From: Candidatus Thiodiazotropha sp. 'RUGA'
GTDB taxonomy: Bacteria; Pseudomonadota; Gammaproteobacteria; Chromatiales; Chromatiaceae
NCBI GenBank assembly: GCA_016842065.1
Contig: JAEPDS010000006.1
Coordinates: 1-64,000, forward strand
DNA: 64,000 nucleotides
Reading direction: 5' to 3'
Shown: piece after piece, positions 34,989-43,677 of the stretch
How the letters are laid out: each line of letters starts with the position of its first letter
How positions within the stretch are numbered: the stretch's first letter is position 1
Position numbers and translations under genes: made by a program
The notes under the pieces: generated by a model
What the model was told of the DNA's origin: nothing
The model's database searches: none
Seen by the model: the letters and a program-made list of their open reading frames with translations, nothing else

Positions 34989-35017
34989 TTTTGAGGCCCA
35001 TTTTTTTGGTCTCACTC

Positions 35018-35043
35018 TTGACCGACCGGTCATCTTGTATGAT
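35018..35043 (+). promoter_or_regulatory. TetR operator and -10 element upstream of tusA
   Basis: GACCGACCGGTC at 35020-35031 is identical over 12 bases to the site upstream of tetR. TATGAT (35038-35043) lies immediately downstream and can be the -10; TTGACC (35018-35023) is only 14 bases away, so the -35 assignment is uncertain. The repeated operator indicates control of tusA-dsrE2 by the adjacent TetR protein. Confidence 0.75.
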
Positions 35044-35069
35044 TGACAGTAACTTAGAGGAGAGAAGTC

Positions 35070-35300
35070 ATGACTGAAAACATACACACCCTGGACACCC
35101 GAGGTTTGAGTTGTCCACTGCCCATATTGAAGACAAAAAAGGCCATTTCGGCGCTGGCATCCGGAGAGGTGCTGGAGATCAAGGCAACGGATCCAGGCTC
35201 TGTGAAGGATCTGGACTCTTTTTGCCAACAGACGGGCAATGAAATGATCGCAAGCGAGTCCGTCGAGGACGGCTTCTTTTTCAGAATTCGTAAGGGTTGA
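35070..35300 (+). CDS. tusA: TusA-family sulfur carrier protein
   Basis: A 76-residue SirA/TusA protein. The sulfur-carrying Cys15 is in the strict CPxP motif (GLSCPLPILKTKKAI), and the remaining alpha/beta sandwich is complete. In sulfur oxidizers TusA receives sulfane sulfur and passes it on, often with DsrE and rhodanese partners. GAGGAGAG is about 7 bases before the ATG. A DsrE2-like gene follows 68 bases later and both lie behind a TetR operator. Confidence 0.9.
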   Translation: MTENIHTLDTRGLSCPLPILKTKKAISALASGEVLEIKATDPGSVKDLDSFCQQTGNEMIASESVEDGFFFRIRKG

Positions 35301-35368
35301 TCATCGACTCGACGGTGATTAACCAAACTTACTGAAGTGTAATTTGCAAAACAGTTAGGAGTTGTAAA

Positions 35369-35974
35369 ATGAGTAGTGCAGCACCTGTTTCCGAACTTTC
35401 CAATGAACAGATGAATCAGTGGTTCGACCAGCGCTTTGCCGAAAAGATGGCAGAACGGCAGGCGAATCATGTTCCCTCGATGACCATCATTGCCACCAAA
35501 GGCACATTGGATATGGCCTACCCTCCGTTCATCCTCGCCTCCACAGCAGCGGCTTTGGGTTGGGAAGTATCGATCTTCTTTACCTTTTACGGCTTGAATC
35601 TGCTCAAACAGAATCTCGATCTGAAAGTCAGCCCCCTGGGTAACCCGGCGATGCCGATGAAGCTGCCGGAAGGACCGACCTGGATCAAAGGCAAGGAGAT
35701 TCCGATGCCGAACTCGATCATGACACTGGTGCCAGGATTTGAAAACATGGCCACCGGCATGATGAAAAAGACCATGGATCAGAAAGGCATTGCGCGTATC
35801 GATCAGTTGCGAGAGCTGTGTGTCGAGGCCGAGGTCAAGTTGATTGCCTGCCAGATGACAGTGGATCTGTTTGATTACGGCAAGGAGGACTTTATCCCCG
35901 AGATTGAAGAGTGGGTTGGCGCCGCAAGCTTCCTCCCCAGAGCTGCAACGGCTGATGTCAATCTGTTTATTTGA
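35369..35974 (+). CDS. DsrE2-like (DsrE/DsrF/DrsH) sulfur-transfer protein
   Basis: A 201-residue protein of the DsrE2/peroxiredoxin-like group. The DsrE fold starts at MTIIATKGTLDMAYPPFILASTAAALGWEVSIFFTFYGLN; a conserved Cys lies in VKLIACQMTVDLFD, the position of the active Cys in DsrE2A proteins. Membrane association is possible through its hydrophobic first half. rhd-tusA-dsrE2 is a known sulfur-oxidizer cluster, here reduced to tusA-dsrE2. AGGAG precedes the ATG. Confidence 0.85.
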   Translation: MSSAAPVSELSNEQMNQWFDQRFAEKMAERQANHVPSMTIIATKGTLDMAYPPFILASTAAALGWEVSIFFTFYGLNLLKQNLDLKVSPLGNPAMPMKLPEGPTWIKGKEIPMPNSIMTLVPGFENMATGMMKKTMDQKGIARIDQLRELCVEAEVKLIACQMTVDLFDYGKEDFIPEIEEWVGAASFLPRAATADVNLFI

Positions 35975-36383
35975 GTATCGGCCTGATTGACCTCTTGACC
36001 CCCTCCTCACTCACGAGGGGGGGACAAGTTGACTTGTAATCAGGCTGGCATAAGATTTATCGATAGAACTGTTAAATTACTATTAAAGTGCACTGATTCA
36101 CTCGCGATCCGACCTATTTGGTGATTATGTCGGGGCCTGATCGTATAAAGCGGTCATTCAAAAGTAAAACCCTGAACTTCTGCCACCAGGTAGAACTCCC
36201 CATAGCCCAGAAATGATGACCGGCATCTCCCCTACCTAAGCGGAAGTTCCCTATCCACTCATCGAAAACCGAGTTCTACTGGAAGACAATACTTACTACT
36301 ACAATAGGAGTGATGAGGGACCGCTTGGCTCAGAATTTGGAGCCTTACCAACAGTATATTAATGATTCAAGCGAATTTAAGGC
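35975..36383. other. Intergenic region after dsrE2 with a strong hairpin
   Basis: CCCCCTC/GAGGGGG with a 9-base loop at 35999-36021 probably ends the tusA-dsrE2 transcript, though no T tract follows. The rest is the promoter region of the diguanylate cyclase; nothing else was recognised. Confidence 0.5.
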
Positions 36384-38009
36384 ATGGAAAAACCTCCCAC
36401 TAATTACCACAATGCTACCAATCCTGGCATTCAGTATGAGGCAGCATCGCTTCGCTTAAGGTTTCTAACCCCTCTTGTCGCGGTAATCGTCTTACTGGTC
36501 ATGGTATTGGCTGTAAGTTTGTTCTATTTTGAGTCGGAGAGTCGAAGTCACGGCTTGATCCATGAACGCCTGACACGAACACAAACTGTAGCGAAGGACT
36601 ATTACGAGAAAAGTGTTTTAAATGATGCAAATGCACTTCGCTCGATTATGAATGCCTTGCTTCGCGACAAAGCATTAAGCGAAGTCTTCGCGAGTTATGA
36701 CAGAGAAGCATTGTTGGCAGATACAGAAGCCTTGTTCAAGGAACTGAAACGTGATTACAACGTCACCCATTTCTATTTCACAAAGCCAGATAGAGTAAAT
36801 TTACTACGCGTCCATGCACCTGGGCGCCATGGAGACAGAATTGACCGCGTAACAACATTGCGAGCGGAGCAAAATAGTACCCTGTCGTACGGTGTAGAAC
36901 TCGGCCCTCTTGGAACATTCACTTTGCGGGTGGTTTCCCCTTGGCATGATAGTCGAACAGGGCGATTGATCGGCTACCTTGAGCTGGGTATGGAGATAGA
37001 TCACGTTATTGATCGTCTCAGGGATATCTTCGGTTTCGACGTGGCGGTGGCAATTCAAAAGAACTACTTGAATCGTGAAAAATGGGAAGACGGGATGCGC
37101 GTTCTGGGACGCACCGTGGACTGGGATCGTTTTCCTAATGTGGTGATGAGTTCAGAGGTTTACGGAGAACTCTCCCCGGTACTGAGCGAGCACTTCAAAC
37201 AGGCGAAGCACGTGCCAGGTAACAATGTAATCGAAGTTGAACGAGGTGATCACTCCTATTGGATGCTCTCTATGCCTCTTGAGGATGCAAGGGGACGCAG
37301 CATAGCGGAAATGACGCTACTGGCTGATGTTTCATATGAGATGAATGTCATAGAACGTACTGCAATCGCGGTAGGTATCTCAGTATTTATACTCGGTGGG
37401 TTATTGATCGCCTTCTTTTCTGTACAGGCCACTCGGGTCAGTCAGCGAATTGAACAGGAACAAAATCTCCTTGAACAGCTAGCCACTCATGACAGTCTGA
37501 CAAATCTCTATACACGTCGCATGTTTCATGAACATCTCGAGAATGAGCTTGTCCGCTCGACACGCTTCAATCATCCACTGTCTCTACTCCTCATTGATAT
37601 CGATAAGTTCAAACTGATCAATGACACCTATGGCCACCCTGCCGGGGACAAGGTATTGCGGAAGTTAAGTGAACGACTCCTCAAAGAATCGAGAGGAATT
37701 GATTTTTTATGCCGGTACGGGGGTGAGGAGATCGCAATAATTCTGCCGGAAACCGATACGGACGATGCCCAAGAAATTGCTGAACGAATCAAACTGACAG
37801 TTTCGGCCCTGCCGATTCAATTCGAGGACATGCAGTCATTGTCGGTCACAGTGAGCGTAGGGGTAGCCACCTACCCCCAGCATGGTGATACGGATACCTT
37901 TCTTATCTCTGCTGCTGACAGTGCTTTGTATGATGCAAAACAACAGGGACGAAATCGAGTTTGTAGTTACAGATCCAAGGAAAAAAAACAGCCACTCTCT
38001 CGTTCGTAG
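36384..38009 (+). CDS. Double-Cache-type sensor diguanylate cyclase
   Basis: A 541-residue membrane protein: helix 1 at about 28-49, a large periplasmic Cache-like domain (about 50-330, with YYEKSVLNDANALRSIMNALL and FYFTKPDRVNLLRVH resembling the PAS/Cache_3 ligand domains), helix 2 at about 333-352 and a GGDEF domain from 375. The active site is GGEEI (446-450) instead of GGEEF, and an I-site RGID lies five residues upstream. Catalysis should remain possible since the F position is not catalytic. Translation start follows AAGG closely. Confidence 0.87.
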   Translation: MEKPPTNYHNATNPGIQYEAASLRLRFLTPLVAVIVLLVMVLAVSLFYFESESRSHGLIHERLTRTQTVAKDYYEKSVLNDANALRSIMNALLRDKALSEVFASYDREALLADTEALFKELKRDYNVTHFYFTKPDRVNLLRVHAPGRHGDRIDRVTTLRAEQNSTLSYGVELGPLGTFTLRVVSPWHDSRTGRLIGYLELGMEIDHVIDRLRDIFGFDVAVAIQKNYLNREKWEDGMRVLGRTVDWDRFPNVVMSSEVYGELSPVLSEHFKQAKHVPGNNVIEVERGDHSYWMLSMPLEDARGRSIAEMTLLADVSYEMNVIERTAIAVGISVFILGGLLIAFFSVQATRVSQRIEQEQNLLEQLATHDSLTNLYTRRMFHEHLENELVRSTRFNHPLSLLLIDIDKFKLINDTYGHPAGDKVLRKLSERLLKESRGIDFLCRYGGEEIAIILPETDTDDAQEIAERIKLTVSALPIQFEDMQSLSVTVSVGVATYPQHGDTDTFLISAADSALYDAKQQGRNRVCSYRSKEKKQPLSRS

Positions 38010-38231
38010 TCCAAGCGGGTCATTTGCATCGGTTCCCGTCTCCTGGATTACTCTTGGTAACCTCTGCTTCCTGCTGGCTCTGGAAGTCGACAAAAACCAG
38101 CAACCCTCAGCTGTTCACTATATGCACGCATTCAATTTGCGAGAAATTAATTCTGCTTTTGTCAGAACAGGTCAAATGTTGTCAGGAGATTTTCAGATGA
38201 AATCCTGACTAAACCAATCATGGTTATGGAT

Positions 38232-38657
38232 TCAGCTCTTACTGCTCTTTTTTTCTTTCTTCTTCTTTTTCTCTTTCTTGCTATCTTTTTTGTCTTTCTT
38301 GCTATCTTTTTTCTTTTTGTCCGTCACTTTTGCCTTGCTTTTGGACTGTTTGCTCTTATCGCTGCTGCTCTTCTTGGTTTTATCCTTCTTGACACTCTTC
38401 GCCGAGTCTTTGCTTGATTTCTGTTTACTGGTTGTGCTCGTGCTGCTGCTCTTCTTACCGGATTTGGTTCGACAGTAGGCATTGACCTTGGCACCTGTCT
38501 TGGTGGTGTAACTCTTCACCCAACTGCAGTTAGCATTGCCAGAGCAGGCTGACTTGCTCATCCCTTTACAGGCCTTGGCGGCCGATGCTGTTGGATGAAA
38601 AAGTACCAGGCAGGCAACCACGGCAGATAGAAACACGCCTCTGAACGAAATCGACAT
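38232..38657 (-). CDS. Exported Lys/Ser-rich protein with a small Cys domain
   Basis: A 141-residue protein with signal peptide (GVFLSAVVACLVLFHPTASA, cleavage about residue 26). The mature N-terminus has four Cys (ACKGMSKSACSGNANCSWVKSY ... NAYCRTK), a pattern that could form two disulfides. From residue 66 it is a nearly pure Lys/Ser/Asp/Thr tail ending KKEKKKKKEKKSSKS, extremely basic and presumably disordered. It might bind DNA, polysaccharide or the cell surface in the periplasm or outside; function unknown. Confidence 0.65.
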   Translation of the reverse strand: MSISFRGVFLSAVVACLVLFHPTASAAKACKGMSKSACSGNANCSWVKSYTTKTGAKVNAYCRTKSGKKSSSTSTTSKQKSSKDSAKSVKKDKTKKSSSDKSKQSKSKAKVTDKKKKDSKKDKKDSKKEKKKKKEKKSSKS

Positions 38658-38953
38658 AAAGCTCCCCTATTCTTCTTTATTGAAAAACCGATTATAGATC
38701 AAAGCCTGCCGCGCCATTACCCTGTCGAATGTGAATTTTTTAGACAACCAGGTTTGACTGTTCAATGTCAGAACTCAGCATTGGCTTTCAACGCATAGGA
38801 TAACCTACCGACCTGAAGTCTGTATCAACTGAAGAGAGTATTTTAGAGGGAAGGAAATGGTGGCCAAAGGATACCCTGTCAGCCATAGTAACAGTTGGCT
38901 TCCCTTCCAAACCCAAAAGAGTCTTTTAAGAGTTGTTCTCTTTCAGGTTCTCT

Positions 38954-39184
38954 CTAGTGAATGCAGTCGTTCAATCTGACGCCAGGAATCAGTGCAACCA
39001 CAACGGCCATCAGCATGATCACAGGACTGATCAGTACCATACCCAGCGCGATCGGCTGGATGACCAACAGATTGACGTCACTCATCAAAAGATGAGCCAT
39101 CACTTCGAGTAACATACCACCGATCAGGAGAACGCCAGCTAGAGAAACAAAGCGGCGCAACAGTTTGCAATTAAGAAATGACAT
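38954..39184 (-). CDS. Small two-helix membrane protein
   Basis: A 76-residue protein with two hydrophobic segments (FVSLAGVLLIGGMLLEVMAHLL and IALGMVLISPVIMLMAVVVALIPG). The ATG at 39184 has GAGG about 6 bases upstream, while the longer in-frame extension from 39319 has no membrane or family features. No close family recognised; possibly an inner-membrane accessory protein. Confidence 0.5.
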   Translation of the reverse strand: MSFLNCKLLRRFVSLAGVLLIGGMLLEVMAHLLMSDVNLLVIQPIALGMVLISPVIMLMAVVVALIPGVRLNDCIH

Positions 39185-39624
39185 AGTACACCTCACTACT
39201 CGCGTATTAGTCACAAATACATAATGTCGTTTAAAAAAGGTTTTGGCACTGACAATCCTCAATCCATACCAAATCCGAAAAACCCAATAAAGTCCCTTTC
39301 TACTCTTAGATATCGGCAATATTAATAAGTTCTAAAGTATTAAACTAGTAAATTTTGCACAAATTCATACTTTTTTTGCTTTCTGTTCACAATGAAACCT
39401 CGCCAAACCCTATTATTTGATTGTTTTTATTGAATTTTCTCTCTATCGCTCATGCCGAATCGGCACCCTGCTCTCTAACCTAAGCCAGGCTAATTTTTCG
39501 GGGTTTCAGGTTTTTAACTCCTATCCAATGACATTTCAGGTCATAATCGGCTGATTTCATCGGCCTGGCATAGGCGTTCGATGACCTGCGACGAGACAGC
39601 ACTGCAATTGAATCAGGGGTGAAC
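39185..39624. other. Intergenic region upstream of the aminotransferase gene
   Basis: AT-rich divergent region of 440 bases with no ORF supported; presumably contains promoters for the small membrane protein and the aminotransferase. Confidence 0.4.
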
Positions 39625-40740
39625 ATGGCAGAATTTGCACTGGATCCGGCGATTATCTATCTGAACCATGCGGCGGTAGCCCCCTGGCCCCAATCCACGG
39701 TTGCCGCAGTAGAGGCGTTTGCCCGGGAAAACGGCACCCAGGGCTCACAGAACTATCCCCACTGGCTGGCCAAAGAGAGCGCCCTGCGCGAACGGATGGC
39801 GGAGCTGATCAACGCACCGGCTGTTGATGACATCGCACTGCTGAAAAGTACTTCCGAGGGGCTCTCATTTATCGCCTATGGTCTGACCTGGCAGACTGGT
39901 GACAATATCGTGTCGATTGCCCAGGAGTTCCCTTCCAACCGGATTGTCTGGCAATCCCTGCAGAGCCAGGGTGTGGAAGTCCGCTTACTCGATCTGGCCG
40001 GAAGCCAGGAGCCGGAAGCGGATCTGCTGGCCCTGTGTGACAGTCGCACCCGATTACTCTCGGTCAGCTCCATCCAATATGCGAGCGGCCGGCGGTTGCA
40101 GTTGGAACCTTTGGGAGATTACTGCCAGGCCAAGGGGATTGTTTTTGTCGTCGATGCGATTCAGAGCCTCGGGGCCGTGCCGTTCGATGTACAAAGCTGT
40201 CAGGCCGATGTGGTGGTCGCCGATGGGCACAAGTGGATGCTCGGCCCGGAGGGTCTGGCACTTTTCTACTGTCGGCCGTCGCTCAGAGAACAGCTGAAAC
40301 TGAGCGAGTTCGGCTGGCATATGGTCGAGGCCGTGGGGGATTTTGATCAGACCGATTGGAGACCGGCCGATACGGCCCGCCGATTTGAGTGTGGTAGCCC
40401 GAACATGCTGGGTATCCATGCCCTGCACAGCAGTCTCTCCCTGTTGCTGAATCTGGGGTTGAATGAGGTTGCTGCAGCCATTCAGCGATTGACCGATTTC
40501 ACCATCCAACAGGTGGATGCCAACGACTATCAGCTGATCACTCCCAGAGCTTCGGAGCAGCGTGGAGGAATTGTTACATTTATGCTACCTGATCAGGATA
40601 ATCAGGTTCTTTATCAATCACTTATGGAAAAGGGAGTGATGTGTGCCTACCGTGGTGGCGGAATCCGTTTTTCACCCCATTTTTACAATACCGAAGAGCA
40701 GATCGCGACAGCTTTTGAAGAGCTGAAAACGTTACTCTAA
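39625..40740 (+). CDS. Class V aminotransferase (cysteine desulfurase-like)
   Basis: A 371-residue PLP enzyme of the NifS/SufS fold class. Features: YLNHAAVAPWPQSTVAA at the N-terminus, LLKSTSEGLSFIA for PLP phosphate, VSSIQYASGRRLQLEPLGDYC and FVVDAIQSLGAVPFDV (Asp pairing with the pyridine N), and the Schiff-base Lys203 in DGHKWMLGPEGLALFY. The active-site loop Cys of typical cysteine desulfurases is not evident, so it is more likely a kynureninase-like or other class V aminotransferase. ATG 39625 follows AGGGGTG; an upstream GTG at 39619 overlaps it. Confidence 0.8.
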   Translation: MAEFALDPAIIYLNHAAVAPWPQSTVAAVEAFARENGTQGSQNYPHWLAKESALRERMAELINAPAVDDIALLKSTSEGLSFIAYGLTWQTGDNIVSIAQEFPSNRIVWQSLQSQGVEVRLLDLAGSQEPEADLLALCDSRTRLLSVSSIQYASGRRLQLEPLGDYCQAKGIVFVVDAIQSLGAVPFDVQSCQADVVVADGHKWMLGPEGLALFYCRPSLREQLKLSEFGWHMVEAVGDFDQTDWRPADTARRFECGSPNMLGIHALHSSLSLLLNLGLNEVAAAIQRLTDFTIQQVDANDYQLITPRASEQRGGIVTFMLPDQDNQVLYQSLMEKGVMCAYRGGGIRFSPHFYNTEEQIATAFEELKTLL

Positions 40741-40768
40741 AAGCGTTATATTAATAGTCGGTAATTTT

Positions 40769-40782
40769 ATGATTTAGATCAA
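40769..40782 (+). promoter_or_regulatory. FNR-like site upstream of the sulfur globule protein gene
   Basis: ATGATTTAGATCAA matches the FNR/Anr site TTGATnnnnATCAA with a single mismatch. Its centre is about 41 bases before the start point expected from a TATAGT -10 at 40804-40809, the spacing of class II FNR-activated promoters. This predicts oxygen-limited induction of the sulfur globule protein. Confidence 0.6.
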
Positions 40783-40817
40783 CCATTTTTTCTCACTCTG
40801 GCATATAGTAGTAATCA

Positions 40818-40849
40818 GGTTCATGGAGGTACCGCGAAGGTAGTGAACC
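40818..40849 (+). other. 5'-leader hairpin of the sulfur globule protein mRNA
   Basis: GGTTCA/TGAACC outer stem with an inner TACC-GCGAA-GGTA stem-loop, located right at the expected 5' end of the transcript. 5'-terminal hairpins of this type stabilise abundant mRNAs, which fits an abundant structural protein. Confidence 0.45.
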
Positions 40850-40934
40850 ATTCAACCAACGAAAAAGTCATGTTGGGAGTCGACGGCCCGCTCTTCCCAA
40901 ACATAACAGATGAGTAACGAAGGAGAGAATCGCC

Positions 40935-41249
40935 ATGAAAAAAACCTTAAAAACCGCTTTGATTGCAGCTGCTGCCGGTTCTGCACTGCTTGCCACTCTG
41001 CCTGCCCAGGCGTTCTGGGGACCTTTTGATTGGTTTGATGATGATGATTGGTATGGCCCAGGTCCTTGGGGATATCCTGGCTATTACGGCCATCCCGGCT
41101 ATGGTTATGGCTATCCTGGCTACGGCTATGGCTATCCTGGCTATGGTTATGGCTATCCTGGTTACGGCTATGGCTATCCCGGATATGGTTATGGCTATCC
41201 TTACGCTGCACCGGCTGCACCGGCGGCTCCTGCAGCACCAGCTGAATAA
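40935..41249 (+). CDS. Sulfur globule family protein, Gly/Tyr/Pro repeat
   Basis: A 104-residue exported protein: signal peptide (cleavage after PAQA at residue about 26), then WGPFDWFDDDDWYGPGPWGYPGYYG followed by five tandem seven-residue PGYGYGY units and a PYAAPAAPAAPAAPAE tail. Composition and repeats match periplasmic sulfur globule proteins (SgpA/B/C type) that coat sulfur granules in purple and colourless sulfur bacteria. The coding repeats have 21-base DNA periodicity. AAGGAGAG precedes the ATG and a T-tailed terminator lies just downstream. Confidence 0.82.
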   Translation: MKKTLKTALIAAAAGSALLATLPAQAFWGPFDWFDDDDWYGPGPWGYPGYYGHPGYGYGYPGYGYGYPGYGYGYPGYGYGYPGYGYGYPYAAPAAPAAPAAPAE

Positions 41250-41271
41250 TAAGATCGAAAAGTCTTACTTA

Positions 41272-41297
41272 CCCCGCCATTGTGGCGGGGTTTTTTT
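41272..41297 (+). terminator. Rho-independent terminator of the sulfur globule gene
   Basis: CCCCGCCA-TTG-TGGCGGGG followed by TTTTTTT, starting 22 bases after the stop codon. This is a textbook intrinsic terminator. Confidence 0.92.
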
Positions 41298-41393
41298 ACC
41301 GCACTTTGCTCAAATCGAAAAAACAATTTAAGGTTCTCCCCCTATCCCCTTCCCCGGACCGAGTTCCGACCATCTGCATTCTGGCTTGACCCT

Positions 41394-42407
41394 ATGAACC
41401 TACCTGATAGACACATCTCTTTGGCCCACGGCAACGGCGGCCGGCTGATGCGTGAACTGATCGAAATGCTGTTTGCCAGACATCTGAAAAACCCGACCCT
41501 CGATGTTCAGGCGGATGCGGTCACCCTCCCCCTCGACCGACAAGGTGAACTGCTCTTCACCACCGACGGATTCACGGTACAGCCGCTCGAATTTCCGGGT
41601 GGCAACATCGGTTCACTGGCGGTGCATGGCACAACCAACGATCTGGCAGTCTCCGGTGCGATACCCAAATATCTGAGCCTGAACGCGTTTATTGAGGAGG
41701 GCTTTGAAGTGGAGGCGCTGGAGCGAATCATCATCTCGATCGCTGAAGCGTCCAAAGCCATCGGTGTGGCCGTTGTGGCGGGAGATACCAAGGTTGTCCG
41801 ACGGGGTGAAGGGGGTGGTGTCTACCTGGCGACCACCGGTATCGGGATCAAGACAACCGATCTCACCCTGGGTATGTCGCAGATCCAACCGGGGGACCGA
41901 CTGCTGGTCAGCGGACCGGTAGGCGATCATGGGATTGCTGTGATGCTGGCTCGCGAACAGTTTGGTCTGCGCGGTGACCTGATGTCGGATGCAGCCAGTG
42001 TCTTACCCTTAACCCAGGCACTGTTGGATTTGCCGGGACTTCGCTTTATGCGTGATCCCACCCGTGGTGGCTTGGCAACCGTGGCCCATGAACTCTGTCG
42101 TGGCACCGGCCTGCGTATCAACCTGGATCAATCGGCCATTCCGCTGCGGGACCCGGTCGTCTCAGTCTGCGACATGTTGGGTTACGACCCACTCTATCTG
42201 GCCTGCGAAGGGCGCGTCGTTGCCGTCATCGCAGCCGATCAGGCCGATCAGGCACTGCAGCGCTGGCAGGCACTGCCCGGCGGTGAAGAGGCCAGGATCA
42301 TTGGCGAAACTGAAACCAACGACCCCTTTGTCGTACTGCATACCGAACTGGGCGGATCACGCATTCTTGATGAGCTTGAGGATGATCCCCTGCCCAGGAT
42401 CTGTTGA
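41394..42407 (+). CDS. hypE: Hydrogenase maturation protein HypE (carbamoyl dehydratase)
   Basis: A 337-residue AIR-synthase-fold enzyme that dehydrates the HypF-supplied carbamoyl group on its C-terminal Cys to form the cyanide ligand of [NiFe] hydrogenase. The N-terminus LAHGNGGRLMREL and the C-terminal PRIC tetrapeptide with the acceptor Cys337 are diagnostic; GDTKVVRRGEGGG and MRDPTRGGLATVAHEL are ATP-binding segments. The ATG at 41394 is chosen because the longer frame would include the sulfur globule terminator. No other hyp gene is nearby, so the rest of the maturation set must lie elsewhere. Confidence 0.93.
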   Translation: MNLPDRHISLAHGNGGRLMRELIEMLFARHLKNPTLDVQADAVTLPLDRQGELLFTTDGFTVQPLEFPGGNIGSLAVHGTTNDLAVSGAIPKYLSLNAFIEEGFEVEALERIIISIAEASKAIGVAVVAGDTKVVRRGEGGGVYLATTGIGIKTTDLTLGMSQIQPGDRLLVSGPVGDHGIAVMLAREQFGLRGDLMSDAASVLPLTQALLDLPGLRFMRDPTRGGLATVAHELCRGTGLRINLDQSAIPLRDPVVSVCDMLGYDPLYLACEGRVVAVIAADQADQALQRWQALPGGEEARIIGETETNDPFVVLHTELGGSRILDELEDDPLPRIC

Positions 42408-42672
42408 GTCGATGACGGATCTGCTTGGCTTAGCAGAATAACGGCTGATAATCCTCTGCGATATAACCCTCTCTGCGTGTCCGAAACAGCGTGACACAGA
42501 TGTCGGCTTTGTCGGTATAGCGACAAAGATTTCCAGTCGCACTCACTTGGATTCAACGGTTTAGCACTGGATTGATATTTGCATTCAAAGATTAATGTTA
42601 GCAGGCCCTCAGCAGCCTTCTGCGTTGCTACGAACGACAGCAACCGGTGGAATATGTATTACAGGAGTCTCC

Positions 42673-43632
42673 ATGAATGCTCATCACCCCTGGTCACTCT
42701 ATGAGTGGCTTCTCGATCAGCTTACTGATCACGGCAAGGTCGAAGAGGTCCAGATCGGACTTACCTGGACACTGGTGCGAAGCCGCTCATCAACCGGTTT
42801 GGCGATGAGTCCCGGGAGCATGACCAGGGTCCTGCCCTGGTCCGGCACCCTGGTTGGCCGCAATCTGAAACAGCTGGCTGGTTGGGTGAAATCCTGGAAT
42901 CAGCACGAAGCGGCAATTGGCATGGCGGCGCTCAACGCAGAGATCAACAGGCATAATCCGTTGACGGATTCCGCCACTCCCCTGTTCCCGCAAGGCTCCG
43001 CCAATCTTGCCGTGTTTGAGCATTTCAAACCTCAGCTAACGGGAAAAAAGGTGGTGGTAATCGGTCGTTATCCGGGTATCGAACAACTGCTTGATGATGA
43101 TTTCGAACTGACCATTCTGGAGCGCAATCCAAGCGCAGAGGATCTGCCGGATCCGGCGGCGGAATTTCTCCTCAGGGATGCGCAGTGGGTATTTCTCAGT
43201 GCCACCACATTGATCAACAAGACCTTCCCCCGTCTGGCCGAACTGTCGAGCGAAGCGCAAGTAGTGCTGATGGGGCCGACCACCCCCTGGCTGGAGGGTT
43301 TCAAGGATTATGGTATCGACTATCTCGCCGGTGTGCAGATCCACACCAGCGAACAACTCTGGCAGACGGTCCGTGAAGGTGGCGGAACCCGAATCTTTGA
43401 GACCGGTGTCCGCTACGCCATCAGCGACCTGCAGAGCGATCAACTGACCCGCCTGAAAGGTGCTATCGGCTCGATCTTCAATCAGCGGGAAGCGATGAAA
43501 AAAGAGTTGGAGGCGTGGTATCAGCAACACAACCATCCCTATCCAGACAAACAGAAGCTGCTGCAACTGGATCAGCAGCTATCCCTGCTGGATAGCCGCT
43601 ATAAACAGAAATGGGATCGGTTGAACGGTTAG
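42673..43632 (+). CDS. DUF364/DUF4213 heavy-metal-chelation-type protein
   Basis: A 319-residue protein. The N-terminal DUF4213 part (VQIGLTWTLVRS...GLAMSP) precedes a Rossmann-like DUF364 domain at about 115-290 (KKVVVIGRYPGIEQL, VFLSATTLINKTFPRLAELS, VVLMGPTTPWLEGF). Family members are annotated as putative heavy-metal-chelation proteins and often occur near molybdenum or nitrogenase genes. AGGAG lies 6 bases before the ATG. Substrate unknown; it follows hypE by 265 bases and may belong to metal homeostasis. Confidence 0.75.
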   Translation: MNAHHPWSLYEWLLDQLTDHGKVEEVQIGLTWTLVRSRSSTGLAMSPGSMTRVLPWSGTLVGRNLKQLAGWVKSWNQHEAAIGMAALNAEINRHNPLTDSATPLFPQGSANLAVFEHFKPQLTGKKVVVIGRYPGIEQLLDDDFELTILERNPSAEDLPDPAAEFLLRDAQWVFLSATTLINKTFPRLAELSSEAQVVLMGPTTPWLEGFKDYGIDYLAGVQIHTSEQLWQTVREGGGTRIFETGVRYAISDLQSDQLTRLKGAIGSIFNQREAMKKELEAWYQQHNHPYPDKQKLLQLDQQLSLLDSRYKQKWDRLNG

Positions 43633-43677
43633 CCAGACCCGCCCTTTCACCAGGCAGGTCAGCCATCAGCACTGATT

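Noticed and set aside
41094-41205. Tandem DNA repeat as a CRISPR or satellite
   Set aside because: The 21-base periodicity encodes the PGYGYGY repeats of the sulfur globule protein and has no spacers.
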